Of a stretch of 64,000 nt of DNA, positions 22,619 through 35,000 are shown piece by piece. Made by a program: the position numbers and the translations under genes. Source of the stretch: Henricia sp. BOLD:AAB3569 (Eukaryota > Echinodermata > Asteroidea > Spinulosida > Echinasteridae); contig JBBELK010000525.1 of NCBI GenBank assembly GCA_037783545.1, positions 310,001 through 374,000 of the forward strand. The letters run 5' to 3'. The notes under the pieces are model-generated. The model was not told the origin of the DNA, searched no databases, and saw nothing but the letters and a program-made list of their open reading frames with translations. Every line of letters starts with the position of its first letter. Positions within the stretch are counted from its first letter, which is position 1.

Positions 22619-25417
22619 TTAGATGGAGGACACTTTACTTCATAGATGCCAGCAGTGGTGATGAACACTATTATTTGGCACTTATTAAACAGTGGAAAAA
22701 AATATGGATCCATTACCAACTTTTCCTAAAAGAGAAGTTGAAATCTGATTTCATAAATTTTGTTTAACAAGATACGCGAAAATAATTTCAAATGAGGAAA
22801 AAGTGGTTAATGTTTTCCCTCTTTGAGTTTCATTCCTTCTCCTCTTTCATTCCGTTTTCCTTTTGTACTTTCGTGTGTAAAGCGAAACCAAATTTGAGTA
22901 GTTGGTACATTTGTAACTTGACCACGTTAAAGTATTATTTTCTCTTACTGTAGCCATGGCAGGACTTAATTTTAAGGAAGGAACCAAAAAGAAAAACAAT
23001 CTTTAGTATATTTACATTTGATATTGAGCAATGCAAGAAGACTGTTTTCATTATATCAGCTCTCATTACCAGCCTAGTACTAGTACGACCAGAGCAAAGC
23101 CCAGAGCAAAGCCGAACCTGAGAACTAATCAATAGAGTTTGTTTATCCAGAGATCCTCGATACGAGTGTTCGTCACCTCTCGTGCATGATTAGAAGAGGG
23201 GATTGGGAAATGCAGATTTTGCCTTTTAAGAATCAAACATGAGAATTGACGTTGTCAGAAATGTTCGTTTGGACGATCACATCAAAGGCTCAAATAGTAC
23301 TGTGATTAATTTTTAAAAAGGGTGATGTTTTAAATTCCTTAGGGAACCAGCTTATTTGATGCAGGTGATCTCTTGAGCATTTTAATACAATTTTTATCAA
23401 AATCGGACCAAAAAATGAGTTAGTGCCGCCAAAAAAACTTATTTAAGGGGTCTGAAAATTGCCAAAAATATTCTTAATTTTTCATTTTGTACCCTATTTT
23501 GGTGTTGATTTCTATGTTTTTTAGGCCAAGGAATCCAATGGGAGGGATTGTATGAGAAATTAATTATTTCCATTATTTATAGTTTTTATCATGGCTGGAG
23601 GTTACATGACCTTTTGCGCACATTAAAATCTGTAAGTAGCTTACTACATTTTTGACATGAGCAATGGTGTGGTTGGCAATGATGATCATGCCCAAAGACC
23701 CCCTTGAGATGGTCAATGTGGTCTTTTCCCAAGAAGACAGGAATTTCCCCCATGAGTCTGATCTTGGTGTGACATTTGTATGAAATAGAACATGTATGGG
23801 GGGGTGAAAATGTCAAGGAGAACTATGGTACAACACATGTACATTGTAGCTCCATTAACTTTAAATCATTTTCACATTCTTTGAACAAAAAAGGGTACAT
23901 GTAGAGTACTACTGTATAAACAGAAGATTATTAATTCTTGACACAGACATATGCATATACTGTAGGTCTACATAGTATACATGTACATGTACCATGGAGG
24001 TAGGAAAAGATACATGTACATGTAGGCCTACATGTTCCAGATAGGACTAGCCAGTTCGAATATGCTAATCATATATTTTATCTAATATCGATCATTTGTT
24101 TAAATGCATAGCCTCAAGTTTTACTTATGAATATTCCTTTGGACTAACTTGGTCACTTTTCCATTTGTACTGTAATTAAAAATGAAGCCATGTAGCGTAC
24201 ATGTATTTATTTCAATCTATAAGGAATTCTTGTACATGTACATGTTCACTTTTGGCCCAGTTTCTTTTCTGTAGCAACATACAGAGCAAAGAGAATGCAC
24301 AAAGATTACATTTTTCTACGCATTTGTTTGTCAATTGCATTGTGACTATTCTGTATTCATTCCCTGGAATCATTATTCGAATATGCCATGAAATATTCAA
24401 ATACCAGAATATTTGGGCCAGCCTTAGAGCTTTGGTATAGTCTACATGCATAAATGTACATGTATATCTTGCCTGCACATCCCATCAAGTTCTAATAATT
24501 GCAACATCAGTCAATACCTTAACACTTTCACAGGCATGATCGCCTGAGCTCTGAATTACAATTAGTCTTATTTATCCTTCTCTTTGCACGCACATGCAGG
24601 CAATCAGCCCGCCTGGCCTGGCAGCTGTTATCGGGGATAAAACAAAGCGTGATTCACTGTACAGTAGAGGAGACATGTAATCAAAGGCACATCTGACAGT
24701 TTGGTCTGATTTGGGGCAGTTTGGGGTACATGTAGAATTATAATGATTACATGTATTTCAGCATTTATTTATTTTTTAATTAAACATTTATTTTTGTTAA
24801 TGTCAGTCTTTACATTCTGAAAGCTTTAATCACAAATTAGCCATTGTACATTTAAAAAAAAAAATTCCCCACACACACCATACTGACCATCTGGCAATGC
24901 TTACTTTGGTAAAAATTGCATTTTGTATGTTACTTGGAATACGTTCACATGGATTTACACATTCGTGCATATTATAATGAGTATTAAATGTGCGTTCTAA
25001 ATGTACATTTGCTACAAAGGTGCATTTTAGGTACATGTACATATATGTATGCTTCATGGGGGGAAGGGGTGGTAGTACTTGTATATATATTGTGAAATCA
25101 CGTCATCAACTTAAAGTTCTGTAAAGTTAGTGTATACCGGTAGTTTAGGGTTATTTAATTTTCAACTGGGTATGATCAGCCTTTTCAATCCACCATGAAG
25201 ATGAGGCAATGTTGGTGCCCTTGGCAATGTCTGGTTTGAACATTGTGTGGTGTGCATTCAACCGGGGAACCCATACAGCACATGCACAAAAACATTTACA
25301 CTTGTTGTTTACTTTGGCAAGACACGCACAAGATACAGTAGCCATGTTCAGAGGGCCACAACCCCTCCAGGGATTCTATGTTTTGGAGTGTCGTCTATAA
25401 AAAAGTATAACCGCCAA

Positions 25418-25435
25418 CCCCCCCCCCCCCCCCCC
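25418..25435. repeat. Poly-C tract, 18 C (copy 2)
   Basis: Counterpart of 16860-16878, one base shorter. It shifts the register of copy 2 from 8558 to 8557. Confidence 0.9.
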
Positions 25436-25844
25436 GAGTCGTGTCCACATGATCACAAACCTCCAAGTTTCCCTCGAGGGATGTTCGTTCCCTCGAGGGA
25501 AAGGCCGGGTACACGGTATAATGTATTATTATATAAAATGAAGCTTTTGTGGATACCGTGCATTTCTGATACTGTGCAGCACAGAGCCCCGATATCTATG
25601 TGTGTGCACGCTGGGCGCACCCTGAACACACCCTTACGCGCGCGTCATGCATCGAGGGAATGGATTGCGTGTGTGTCAGGCCTCAAATTTCGCAGTTTTT
25701 AGGGCAAGGCCACTTTGGCCTTGCATGAAGGCAAATTAGAAAGGGCACCGAGGCCACAAGGCGGGGCACTAAGGCCAACTTTAGTTTTGAAAAAGGGCAA
25801 CAAGGCCACAAGGAAAAAACAATGAAAACAAATGTTTGTTTGGA

Positions 25845-26117
25845 GTCGAGTAGGTCTGATGGCAAAGTTTATACACAAAGAAATTGGGGCCGAGTTGTTC
25901 TGGGGCCGAGTTTATACACAAATGAATTGGGGCCGAGTCGGTCTGGGGCCGAGTTTATACACAAAGGAATTGGGGCCGAGTTGGTTTGGGGCCGAGTTTG
26001 TACACAAAGCAATTGGGTCCGAGTTGGTCTGGGGCCGAGTTTGTACACAAGGCAATTGGGGCCGAGTTGGTCTGGGGCCGAGTTTGTACACAAGGCAATT
26101 GGGGCCGAGTTTGTTTG
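25845..26117. repeat. 43-bp minisatellite (copy 2)
   Basis: Duplicate of 17288-17560 with the same number and order of unit variants. Confidence 0.9.
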
Positions 26118-26833
26118 GACAAAACATTTTCGCCACGCACGCCACGCCGGTAAAACTGGGCGGTATACCCAGTACATGTAACATGTACCTGACGAATACC
26201 AGTGAAAGCATAATGCAAATGCCGGCTCATGTACTTTTTTCCTTCGCTGGTGTACCCACCATAGACGATGTATGAGCTGTGTGGCTTTAATAGTGCAGTA
26301 CATGTACATTACTGTACACGTGTACCGTACATGCGCTATGCATTGACGACCGACTGCGTGCCATAGTCGAGTCACATGGCGCGCCCGATGTGCTCTCGCT
26401 TGTTGATATGATGTTCGTTCAGTTTCTAGGAATTTTGGCAGAGTTTATACCCGTGGCCGTACGCGTACCGCGGTACACTTCGAGTGTCGTTTATCGCCCA
26501 TTTTATCTTGATGCAAAAAAGGGGCACGACGGCCATCGGCGAAAAAAGGCGGGGCATTTTTGGCCGTGAAAGGGCCAAATTTTTGAGGGGCATCAAGGTC
26601 AGTAAGAGGGGCATCGGCGGCCATGGCCGTCGTGGCCGCCGTGAAATTTGAGCCCTGGTGTGTGCAACACGCGCCAGAGTACAGTAACAAAAAATACTGT
26701 ACAACAGTAGCAAAAGCACATACAGTTGTAAACTGAAGTTTTCAACACCAAACAGACAAATACCTTGCGGAAATCTTTCAAAACCAAGCTTCATTTTATA
26801 TAACAATAATAACATTGGATGTCTTTTCCGGTG

Positions 26834-26930
26834 ATATGAGAATATATTGCACTCGTCATGAAAATACCAAACTCACCTTCCGCTCGTTCAGTATCTTCAT
26901 GACTCGTGCGGTATATTCTCATATCACTCT
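26834..26930. repeat. Foldback
   Basis: GATATGAGAATATATTGCAC is matched in reverse by GTGCGGTATATTCTCATATC with TCATGA next to each arm. A hairpin of about 28 bp. Confidence 0.65.
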
Positions 26931-26944
26931 CGAAGCCATCTAAT

Positions 26945-27190
26945 ATTATATAGTTCCCTCGAGGGGAAGTCTGTCCACACGGCGCAAACCCCCCGAGTTC
27001 TCGTGGAGGTTCGTCTGGGGATTCACGAATCCCCAAGTTTTTTTAGGGGGAAAATCCCTGGGGAAACTTGGAAGTTCTCTCGAGTGATAACTTCCCCTGA
27101 ATGCATCTACACAGTCCGTTCCTCAAAGTTTTTCCTCGAGGGTTTGAAACCTCAGACGAACACTCGGGGAACGACCTCCGCTTGGACATG
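26945..27190. repeat. CTCGAG-rich foldback-like repeat
   Basis: Repeated TTCCCTCGAGGGGA, GTTCTCGTGG, CCCTGGGGAAACTTGG and TTCCTCGAGGG words in both orientations. Similar CCTCGAGGGA palindromes occur at 16913-16942 and 25470-25499. Probably a degraded inverted-repeat element. Confidence 0.45.
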
Positions 27191-27498
27191 CCTTATATTT
27201 TAGTACAATGTGACTGTGGTATTTTGCATTTTAAATTAATGAAACTTGTTTTTAAATTGTACATGTACCTTGACCAGTTTGTACTTACAAGCGGAATGCA
27301 TCAGTTACAAATATAAATTCTTTGGTGTGGGAGATTCTAGGTTCATTGAAAATTTATGTTTAGATAATTAGCTTTTGAGCAAGAAACAATTCTGTGATGG
27401 CTAGAAGGATGGGGCTCATATCAAGAAGGAATGTGACCTCCCTCCTCCATCCATGACAGCCACACAGCTGCCCGTCTCCTTTTGTCTTGCAATCTGTA

Positions 27499-27918
27499 AA
27501 GGCATGTTCCCATTGGACTTTCTTTTCCGCTGCCTCGCGGGAAGTTACCGCGACCTTCGGTAACATTCCATGGTGTAATCTTCGCATGCGTTCCCATTTG
27601 CAATTGTTTTCAGTGCCCATGCGGAAAGCTACCGCGACCTTGCAGTAAATGTTTGCCGTGCAGGCCCATAGTTTACTGCAGGGTCGTGTTCATTTTACAG
27701 GGCGAAACTGTTCCCATTGGACTTTTCGATGGCCCTGTAAAACTCCCGCGGCTGAGCGGAAAGTTTCCGCGGCCTCTTTTACCCTGTAAGTTTTACATCG
27801 TGGTCGCGGTAGCTTTACAGGGACGCTAATTCTCCGTGCGTCCCCATTGGACTAAATTTTGTTACTCTCCCGCACAACCACGGGAGTTTTACCAAAATTA
27901 GTCCAATGGGAACACCAC
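27499..27918 (+). mobile_element. MITE family F4, long form
   Basis: The left end AAGGCATGTTCCCATTGGAC and right end GTCCAATGGGAACACCACT are inverted. TTAA is at 27919-27922, and the left flank (TGTA) is not a clean TTAA. The interior repeats (G)TTCCCATTGGACTT near 27708 and 27840 and CCGCGACC/GTCGCGG words. Confidence 0.75.
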
Positions 27919-28429
27919 TTTAAGACAAGGAGGAAAGGGGCTCATATAATGGGCCTGGAATGAGTGATAAATTGATTCCTTCCAGGGTTGTCATTGGCGG
28001 GAATTAGTGAGGGGAATAATCTGTCATTCAGTGACTGATTAATTGCACACTGGGCACAAGAGTGTCATGTTGCTTGTAAAACCCAGCGGGGAGAATTTGT
28101 TAGCCCATCTTTTCTTTTTTAGCTGATGTTACAAAGATCATTGCACATTGATACATTTGTGCATTAGGAATGATAGTTTACAGCTGACATTATTTAAATT
28201 CCTAGCATGGAATTTTATTCTTTCTTCACATGTACTGCAATTTGTGCTGTTGGATTCAAGATGGTTACGGAGTGTTTCAAAATAACGTTAAATATCTGAA
28301 TTTTAAAATTTTAAGTCCTTTTAAATAACCATATATCAACAGATTTTAAACCAATTTACACAAAATCTTCTGAGAAGTTGCAATGTTTTAAGTATTTTTC
28401 ATCACAATCATAATTTTTTTTCAGATAGG

Positions 28430-28851
28430 GCTTATTGATTGCTTTCCGTGACGTAGAACATCCGGGAATGTTTGGTGGTCAACTGTCACGCGCGTACACG
28501 CGCGCACCAATAGACGCACATGGACACGCGTAAAATATACTCGCCAGCGTACTGCATTCATTCTAAGATGCCGCACGCGCGTGTTGCGATACGTTCAAAT
28601 TATTGAGCATGCACTGCAGCTTGTAAAAACGAAAGTGCTTTTGCTCGATCACAATTTTTCGCCTGAAGAAATACATTCTTATCGTTATCGATACAACAGC
28701 CATGGCGCAACAACATAAAGCAAGGTTAAGTAACAGAGTTAAGTGCAACCAATGTGCTTTTTTTTATCACTCGAGCCACGTGGCTCATGAAAAATGACAA
28801 CTAAAATGGTGGATGGGAGGAGTGACGTCACCGGAAAGCAATCAATAGGCC
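28430..28851. mobile_element. TIR element with CpG-rich core
   Basis: Left CTTATTGATTGCTTTCCGTG and right CGGAAAGCAATCAATAGG are inverted, both next to GTGACGT. AGATA words lie on both flanks. The core at 28484-28590 is CpG-rich (CACGCGCGTACACGCGCGCA). Confidence 0.65.
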
Positions 28852-30820
28852 TAATAGATATCAGAGTGACAAATCAGAAAAATTGGTGTTATGCATGGGA
28901 CATTCTGGTTGACGCGAAAAGTGTGGGACACATGTACAAAACGAAATTTCTAGAATGATATTTGTGGGTGCACATATACTTGGCAAAGCCCAACAAACAA
29001 GATATTTCAAAATAACTGGTTAAGTAACTGACAGTTATTGCTAAACAGAAATATTTCACTTTATTTCGAAACCCCTTAGATCTTTTACAGATGAAATTTA
29101 CATTTTGTATTGATGCTTCTCTTGAAACAAACATGTAAATATGTTGACATTGCTTTGCTTTTCTTTTTAAAAAGCATGTGCGCATTCGATCAGGTATTGC
29201 ATGTACATGAAGTACTGATGAGCATGACATCTGGTATGGTGCCTAATCACCATTGAAATAAAACAACCAAACTTGGGATGAGAGAAAACCGTAAGGGCCA
29301 TATTTTATCAGGATCCTGATAAGGCCTTTACAAATTTTCTCCCATCCCATGAAGTACTCATGGTGTAGAAGAGCATAATTCTGTAGACTTGCCAGGGGCT
29401 TGCACCACATTTTCATGTTGACATTTGCAGTTAGTGGTGAGTCTTGGCGCAGTTGTTGCTTAAATTGACCGAACCACCGAGAATGCACGTATTGTACATG
29501 TACTGTGGTTACCAAATTAAAGAGAAAATTAATTCGTTTATAGGAACTCATGGAGAGTAGGAGTTTGTGACAGCGTGGAATCTTCCAGAGAAACCAATTT
29601 ATTTCATTCATTTGGCAGCCAAAAGAAATGGCACATTCATATTACTGTCTAGTTTATCACGGCAAAACAGATTTTAGCATTCAACTGTAGGCCTACAGAC
29701 CTTATCGATTAGCTGCCATCTTGTTGGGCAGTTTCTATGTTTCTTAAAGACATCAGGTGCAGATCTGGGTTTTTTTTTTTTCAGGGAGGGGTTTTGCCAC
29801 CAGGGAGGGGTTTTGCCCGGCATATTTTTTATGTCGGCTTGTTGCAGACAGGCGGACGCACAGAAGGTGCATTACATTTATTGTTTTGGTGTCTGAGCAG
29901 GGAGGGGTTTTGACCCCCAAAATGCCCCCTCTGGATCCAAGCCTGGACATGCATGGTTGCACATTTTGTGCTTTTAAATGTAGTCCTACATGTACATTGT
30001 GTACCTTGTTGACCAAACTGAATGTGAAATGTTGCCCCAAGATGGTCTATAGAGCCCTTGCACGGCGGCCATGACAGGGGGCAGTCATATTGTTACCATG
30101 TGTCATGCATGAGTAGGTGCTTTGTGGTTCTATTGTTACATCATTTAAATAATAAAACTTGCCCCCTGTCATGGCCGGTGGTGCAGAAGTTCTATTGGTT
30201 TAAATGCTTACAGGCATGTAAGTGGTAAAGCCTTGCTTTTATTCGGGTGAAGAATGGAGGGAGAAAATGTATTTAATTCATTACTACAGAAAAATTGTAT
30301 TTAACTGCAGTAGAGTAAAATCTTAATCTTCACTCGCAGCTTCTTCCAGAAGGCTGTTTACGATAGCTACAATGTACATGTTGCTGTGGCAAGAATTCCA
30401 CAGGAGTATAAATAGAATCCTTTATCGGTATCTGTCCAGCGAATCCCTAAGCTAAGATTAGCGGCTGGTGTTCAGACAAGCACAGGTGTTACGGAACTGG
30501 GATGCCTCATAATCAGATTAGAGACGGGACACTGGGGATACCTGGATGGTATTTATTTAATTTGTAGGTCAGATTAAAGATTGTATTGGCTTAGGTTAAA
30601 GCTGGAGATCTAAACGAGATTGCTCGGAAGAAATTCCAAAAGCAGCTTTAATGCAGTTCTATACCATACAGTGTAGCATCTTTGATTATTGTTTTATTTC
30701 TTTAGTGTGTTTTTGTGCAAGAACTGAAAATACAGATTATATATATATTTTTTAATATTCAGTCAAAGATGAAATTAAATGGTTGAGCTATATTAGCAAG
30801 TACTTTATTGTTCGATTATA
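28852..30820. other. No gene seen; small foldback
   Basis: 30067-30176 has inverted GGCCATGACAGGGGGCA ends (110 bp, probably a small MITE). 29780-29910 repeats AGGGAGGGGTTTTG three times. The rest is unremarkable. Confidence 0.45.
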
Positions 30821-31192
30821 GGCCTGTCCGCATTGGACTTTTTTTGGGAACTTACTGAGACGATGGTACTTTAACTATTTTAAGTCCAATGCGGACAGCC
30901 CAGCACGTTTTTCTCTCAGTAACTTTTCCTGGCCAACTTCTGCCCAGGAAAATTGACCAGGAAACTTTTCCCGAGACGATAAGTCCAGTGCGGACACAGC
31001 GAGTAGGTAAAAGCGCTCCGGGCCGTGAAGGTCATACTGTGAAGGGACACTGCGCATGCTCTCCCACGGTCTCGGTAATATTTTACTGTGTCAAAAAGTC
31101 AAAATGCGGACAGCAGTAAAATTAAGCCATTTTTCATTTTACCATCGTCTCGGTAAAACCTCCCAACAAGTAAGTCCAATGCGGACACGGCT
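30821..31192 (-). mobile_element. MITE family F3, reversed copy
   Basis: It begins GGCCTGTCCGCATTGGACTT and ends TAAGTCCAATGCGGACACGG, colinear in reverse with 8760-9157. The flanks are not clean TTAA here. Confidence 0.78.
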
Positions 31193-31274
31193 TTTGAAAT
31201 GACATTTATTTCAAATATATTGCTAAGGTCAACTCTTCGGCTGTTTTTGCCTCTGCCAGCAATATCAGCCTTAA

Positions 31275-31542
31275 AGGAGCGTGTCCAGATCACATTTTTG
31301 AGCGCCCCCATTTTTCCCATGGGTGTTTAATATATAATTAAGGATATAAAAAAAAAACTAATTTATTCGGTTCCATAAAGCAGTGCAGTGATTACACCAA
31401 CATTTTAGCTTCCACATCCAAATTGGAGATTGCACCCCTGTTTTCATCCCATGGATAGTATTTTGGGGAGGAATTTTATATGATTGTTTGTAATGTTTGG
31501 TTAGAACGAAATCCATTTTATGGAAAATCTGAACACGCTCCT
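31275..31542 (+). mobile_element. MITE family F2, complete, TTAA-flanked
   Basis: The TIRs AGGAGCGTGTCCAGATCACA and AGGAGCGTGTTCAGATTTTC (reverse of right end) are bracketed by TTAA at 31271-31274 and 31543-31546. 268 bp, without coding potential. Confidence 0.88.
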
Positions 31543-31546
31543 TTAA

Positions 31547-32357
31547 GAGAAATGGACATTAAATTATCATTGTAATATAGTTTTACATGGTGTGCTACCG
31601 GTATACATTACTAGCCTTAGGGATTTTGAGTTAAATCAGAATTTTAGCAGAATTTGATTTAAATTTGAATTTGATTCAAGACTTCACTGTTCCTCATGTT
31701 TAGACTTGGTTTTATTTTGAGATACATTAAAATGTACATATCCATGTAAGACGTTTCTAAACCCCATGCCACTGGATGCCGCCTATAGCTGCGGCCTTGC
31801 ACTTGAACTTGCCTACAGAATACCGTGTGTTGGACCAGTTTCCAGCAAGATAAACCCGTCCGCAAAGGGTTAAGAAAACCCTGTGTACAATGTAGAAATG
31901 TCTAGCAGGTGTATCACGATGCATCAAAGCACATGATGCTTCAAATGTGTCAGGACTTGGAGACAGGTGATGGGATAGGGGCAGTCTGGATAAACAACTT
32001 CAGGAATTGAAAACAAAAATGTTGGAATTCAGGCACGTGCCATCGTTATTTGTGATAGTGCACAAGGGTAAAGTACATAGAGCAGGCAGCAGGTGATGGG
32101 CACTTTATCATGTTTTGCACATACATCCATGCCAGACAATGGGCTGTATGAAGTGGAGAGGAGGTGATGGGAGGGGTGAATGTCTTGTGCTCAGGAGAGG
32201 AGCATGGTTGTTGCTTGAGGGGATCTTAAAGTGTTAAAGTGAAGTGCCATTTACAGAATGAAGAAAGGATGATAATACATGTAACATTATTCTTGATGTC
32301 ATTCAGTTTTGTTAGAGTGAAGTCCAATGGTTGCTGACCCTAAACTGTAGCAATTTG
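31547..32357. other. No gene seen
   Basis: Unremarkable AT-rich sequence. Confidence 0.4.
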
Positions 32358-32524
32358 CCACTTGCACGGTTCCGCCATATTGGCAAAACAGCGAGGCTTT
32401 TCTTGCATGAACAATGACTCCCTCGCGTCGTTACCATGTCGGTTGCTGTGACGTTGACTTTTATCCATTGTAAAATGTGACGCATGCCAGGAAAGCCTTG
32501 TTTTGAGTGCAACCGTGCAAGTGG
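32358..32524. mobile_element. Palindromic CCACTTGCACGG element (empty-site copy)
   Basis: It starts CCACTTGCACGGTTCCGCCA and ends AACCGTGCAAGTGG. A related copy at 62699-63271 carries an extra insertion, which makes this one the pre-insertion state. Confidence 0.72.
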
Positions 32525-32718
32525 TGAATAGACCACTGATATACAGCCTTGAACTATTCATAAAAATCACTCCTCTTCGCCAGCAACCAACATTTATCAC
32601 ATCCAACAGGAATGGGATCAATTAACATAGATATTCGAATAACTATTAACTTCTAAGTTGAATTAGAAACGGCCAGAGACACCAGGAAATTCCTCCCCTT
32701 GCTCTTCACGAAAGAATT

Positions 32719-33066
32719 TATTTATTTATTCACCACATCCAACAGCGGAGGGACCACCAATTACAGGAATGGGAGCAAGTGTGGTTGAGTGCCTTGCTCA
32801 AGGGCACAGGTGCCACAACCCGTCGCGGCCCGGAATCAAACCTACATTCTAGTACTAGCACAGGAACTTAAGTTCGACGCACTAGACCGCTCGGCCATAA
32901 CACCCCACCAATGCTCTAGGATCTTTAAAGTGCGTTACCTAACACACTGGACCATCGGCATTAAATCCCTTCTGAAGGACGGAACAAGTGTGACAACCTG
33001 TCACGGCCCGGAATCGAACCCACATTCTACTACTGGCACAGGAACTTGAGTTCGACGCACTAAGAT
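32719..33066 (-). mobile_element. tRNA-derived SINE plus second SINE fragment
   Basis: 32719-32908 matches 11755-11960 including both tRNA boxes. 32909-33066 continues with SINE body and a second B-box region (ATCGAACCCACATTCTACTA), giving a partial dimer. Confidence 0.8.
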
Positions 33067-33528
33067 GTTTGGTCTTTAATACCGGAAGACAATAGTCATT
33101 AGCTCAGGAGGCTTACATGACATCAGAAATTGCTATAAGACATTCCTTAACAAATTATGTATTTATTTTTGTTGTCAATTTGTCGGTGATCCAGTAATTT
33201 TTTTCCAAGGCTGCAAGACTGCTCCCAGATCACTAGAAATTTTAATGGGATAGTACTTTGGGTCACCCTGCTCTAATATTTGAAGGCTTTTAAAGTTTTG
33301 GGACAGTGAGCGCGTTTGTACTGTGAGCACTGACATTAAACATTTTTTGCTGATGCGTTGAGTCTGTCAAGTGGAAATCGGGGCTTATTTTCACCCCGGT
33401 GTTGCCCAGGGGCCACCCTCCCCCCGAGATTTTGTCTAGTGGGAAAAGGCCTTAGTACTGGTAGATACTATTTTATGGGCACTTTTTATACCTAAAACAG
33501 CCAAATATCAGCCAGAAAATATCGTTAA

Positions 33529-33848
33529 AGGAGCATGTCCAGAGCACATTTTTTGCCCATCATTTTTTACATGGGTGTTGAGATTTTGATACCGTATCAT
33601 TTGTCATATTTGTCTTGTACCATTCTAAATTTTCAAGGATATCCTAAAAAAAAAAACACTGATGTTTTGTTAACTAATTTATCTGGTTCCAGAAAGCAGT
33701 GCAGTTTTAATTGCACCAACCTTTTTGCTTCCACATCCAAATTGGAGATTGCAAATTTCCTGTTTTCTTCCCAAAGATCGTATTTTGGGGAGGTATTTTT
33801 TATACCTGTAGGTTAAAACGAAATCCATTTTCTGGAAAAATCTGTATT
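33529..33848 (+). mobile_element. MITE family F2, right end lost
   Basis: TTAA at 33525-33528, then AGGAGCATGTCCAGAGCACA. It stays colinear with 31275-31542 up to the GAAATCCATTTTCTGGAAAA region, then no terminal repeat. Confidence 0.75.
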
Positions 33849-34434
33849 AACAAAAGAAGGAAATGATTTTTTTAACCATTCAATTTTGTATTGTTGGCCT
33901 CAAAGGGTGTATTCTTAATGTTCATCCGCGTAAAAAGGCTGCTGTCAAATTACATGTACGCACAGCTCGTTTTTCACCGCTGATTTTATAGAATACAAAA
34001 GGTTGTGATTTGGTTTCCCCCAGGAGCACCCAAGCACAACAAATGCAGGGAAATGTTATCCTCTTGAAACCCAAGTTATCCTGTTCTGACCTCTGTTAGC
34101 GTTATAGTGAACATTGTTTGTCATATTATGGGAGGATTTGTGCCTGGAATAATGAGAAACGTCTCTAGAGGCTACGGAGGAGGTTGCAAGGTGGATATAG
34201 GGTGTCATCATTGATTGCTCCTAGTAGACTTGTAATAGTCTGCAGCCAGTTATAGTACATTGTACATCTCGCATGGCTTTAGTTGAATTTAAAAATAGAA
34301 GCTTGGGAGAAATTGTGTGTCCTATTTTTGCAAGCTATATTTACAGATCTACAGGCTAGACATACAAACTACAATCTTCCTGCAATTGTTTCTAAAGTTT
34401 TAAGAAAAAAGAGGGCCATGGTTATTATTACAGT

Positions 34435-35000
34435 GTTCCAATTAGCACTGGGGTCTTTCTATAAATTAGGGCTCCAATGTTGGTGTCCCCCGTTACATTT
34501 TACATCTCGTTTTTGTAAATTCAGGACACATTCTTTAAATACTTTCCATCTCAAAGAGTGAGTACATAAAGTACAATTCATAAAAAATGGTTTAAAATCC
34601 AATTGAATGATTTTTGTACGAAAAATAACACATATCAGCTGTAACGGGGGACACCAAATGTCACACTTTTGGACCCCTAATTTATAGAAAGACCCACTGG
34701 CCCGTTGGTCAATTGACAGTTGAAATCGTCTTGGGCCAGTTGAAATAAAACAGAACCATGCTGTAACTCACACATTACGTTGTCTTAACCTTACCCTGTT
34801 CAAAAGATATGTATTACATGTACATGTAGGGTATTATCGTACAGTGTCTCCTTTTCGAGAAAATTGCAAAGAAAATCTACCATATTTTCTTCGTGTATTC
34901 ACTCACATGGTTATTGCAAAAAAAGTCGACCAGAAATTTTAACCGGGCCACTTGAACTTGGCCAACAGGCCAGTGAAGTCTTAAGCCAGCTGGCCCTGTT
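34435..35000. repeat. Dispersed repeat, interrupted by a MITE
   Basis: It shares TTAGCACTGG, GACAGTTGAAAT, CATGCTGTAACTCACACAT and GGCCAGT words with 36372-36740. The subfamily B MITE at 34451-34695 splits it. Confidence 0.7.
34451..34695. mobile_element. GGGT-type MITE, subfamily B
   Basis: TIRs GGGTCTTTCTATAAATTAGG then GGTCC. ACTG duplicated at 34447-34450 and 34696-34699. The paralogous repeat at 36372 shows the unoccupied site with a single ACTG (36383-36386). 245 bp. Confidence 0.9.

Larger units (their letters stand above)
17830..26386. repeat. Tandem duplication, copy 2 (8557 bp)
   Basis: The junction reads gcgcccGATGTTTACATACG at 17830 and the right exit reads gcgcccGATGTGCTCTCGC at 26387, so GATGT is a 5-bp microhomology shared by both ends. 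One C fewer than copy 1 in the poly-C tract. The near-zero divergence means either a very recent event or a false duplication of the assembly. Confidence 0.95.
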
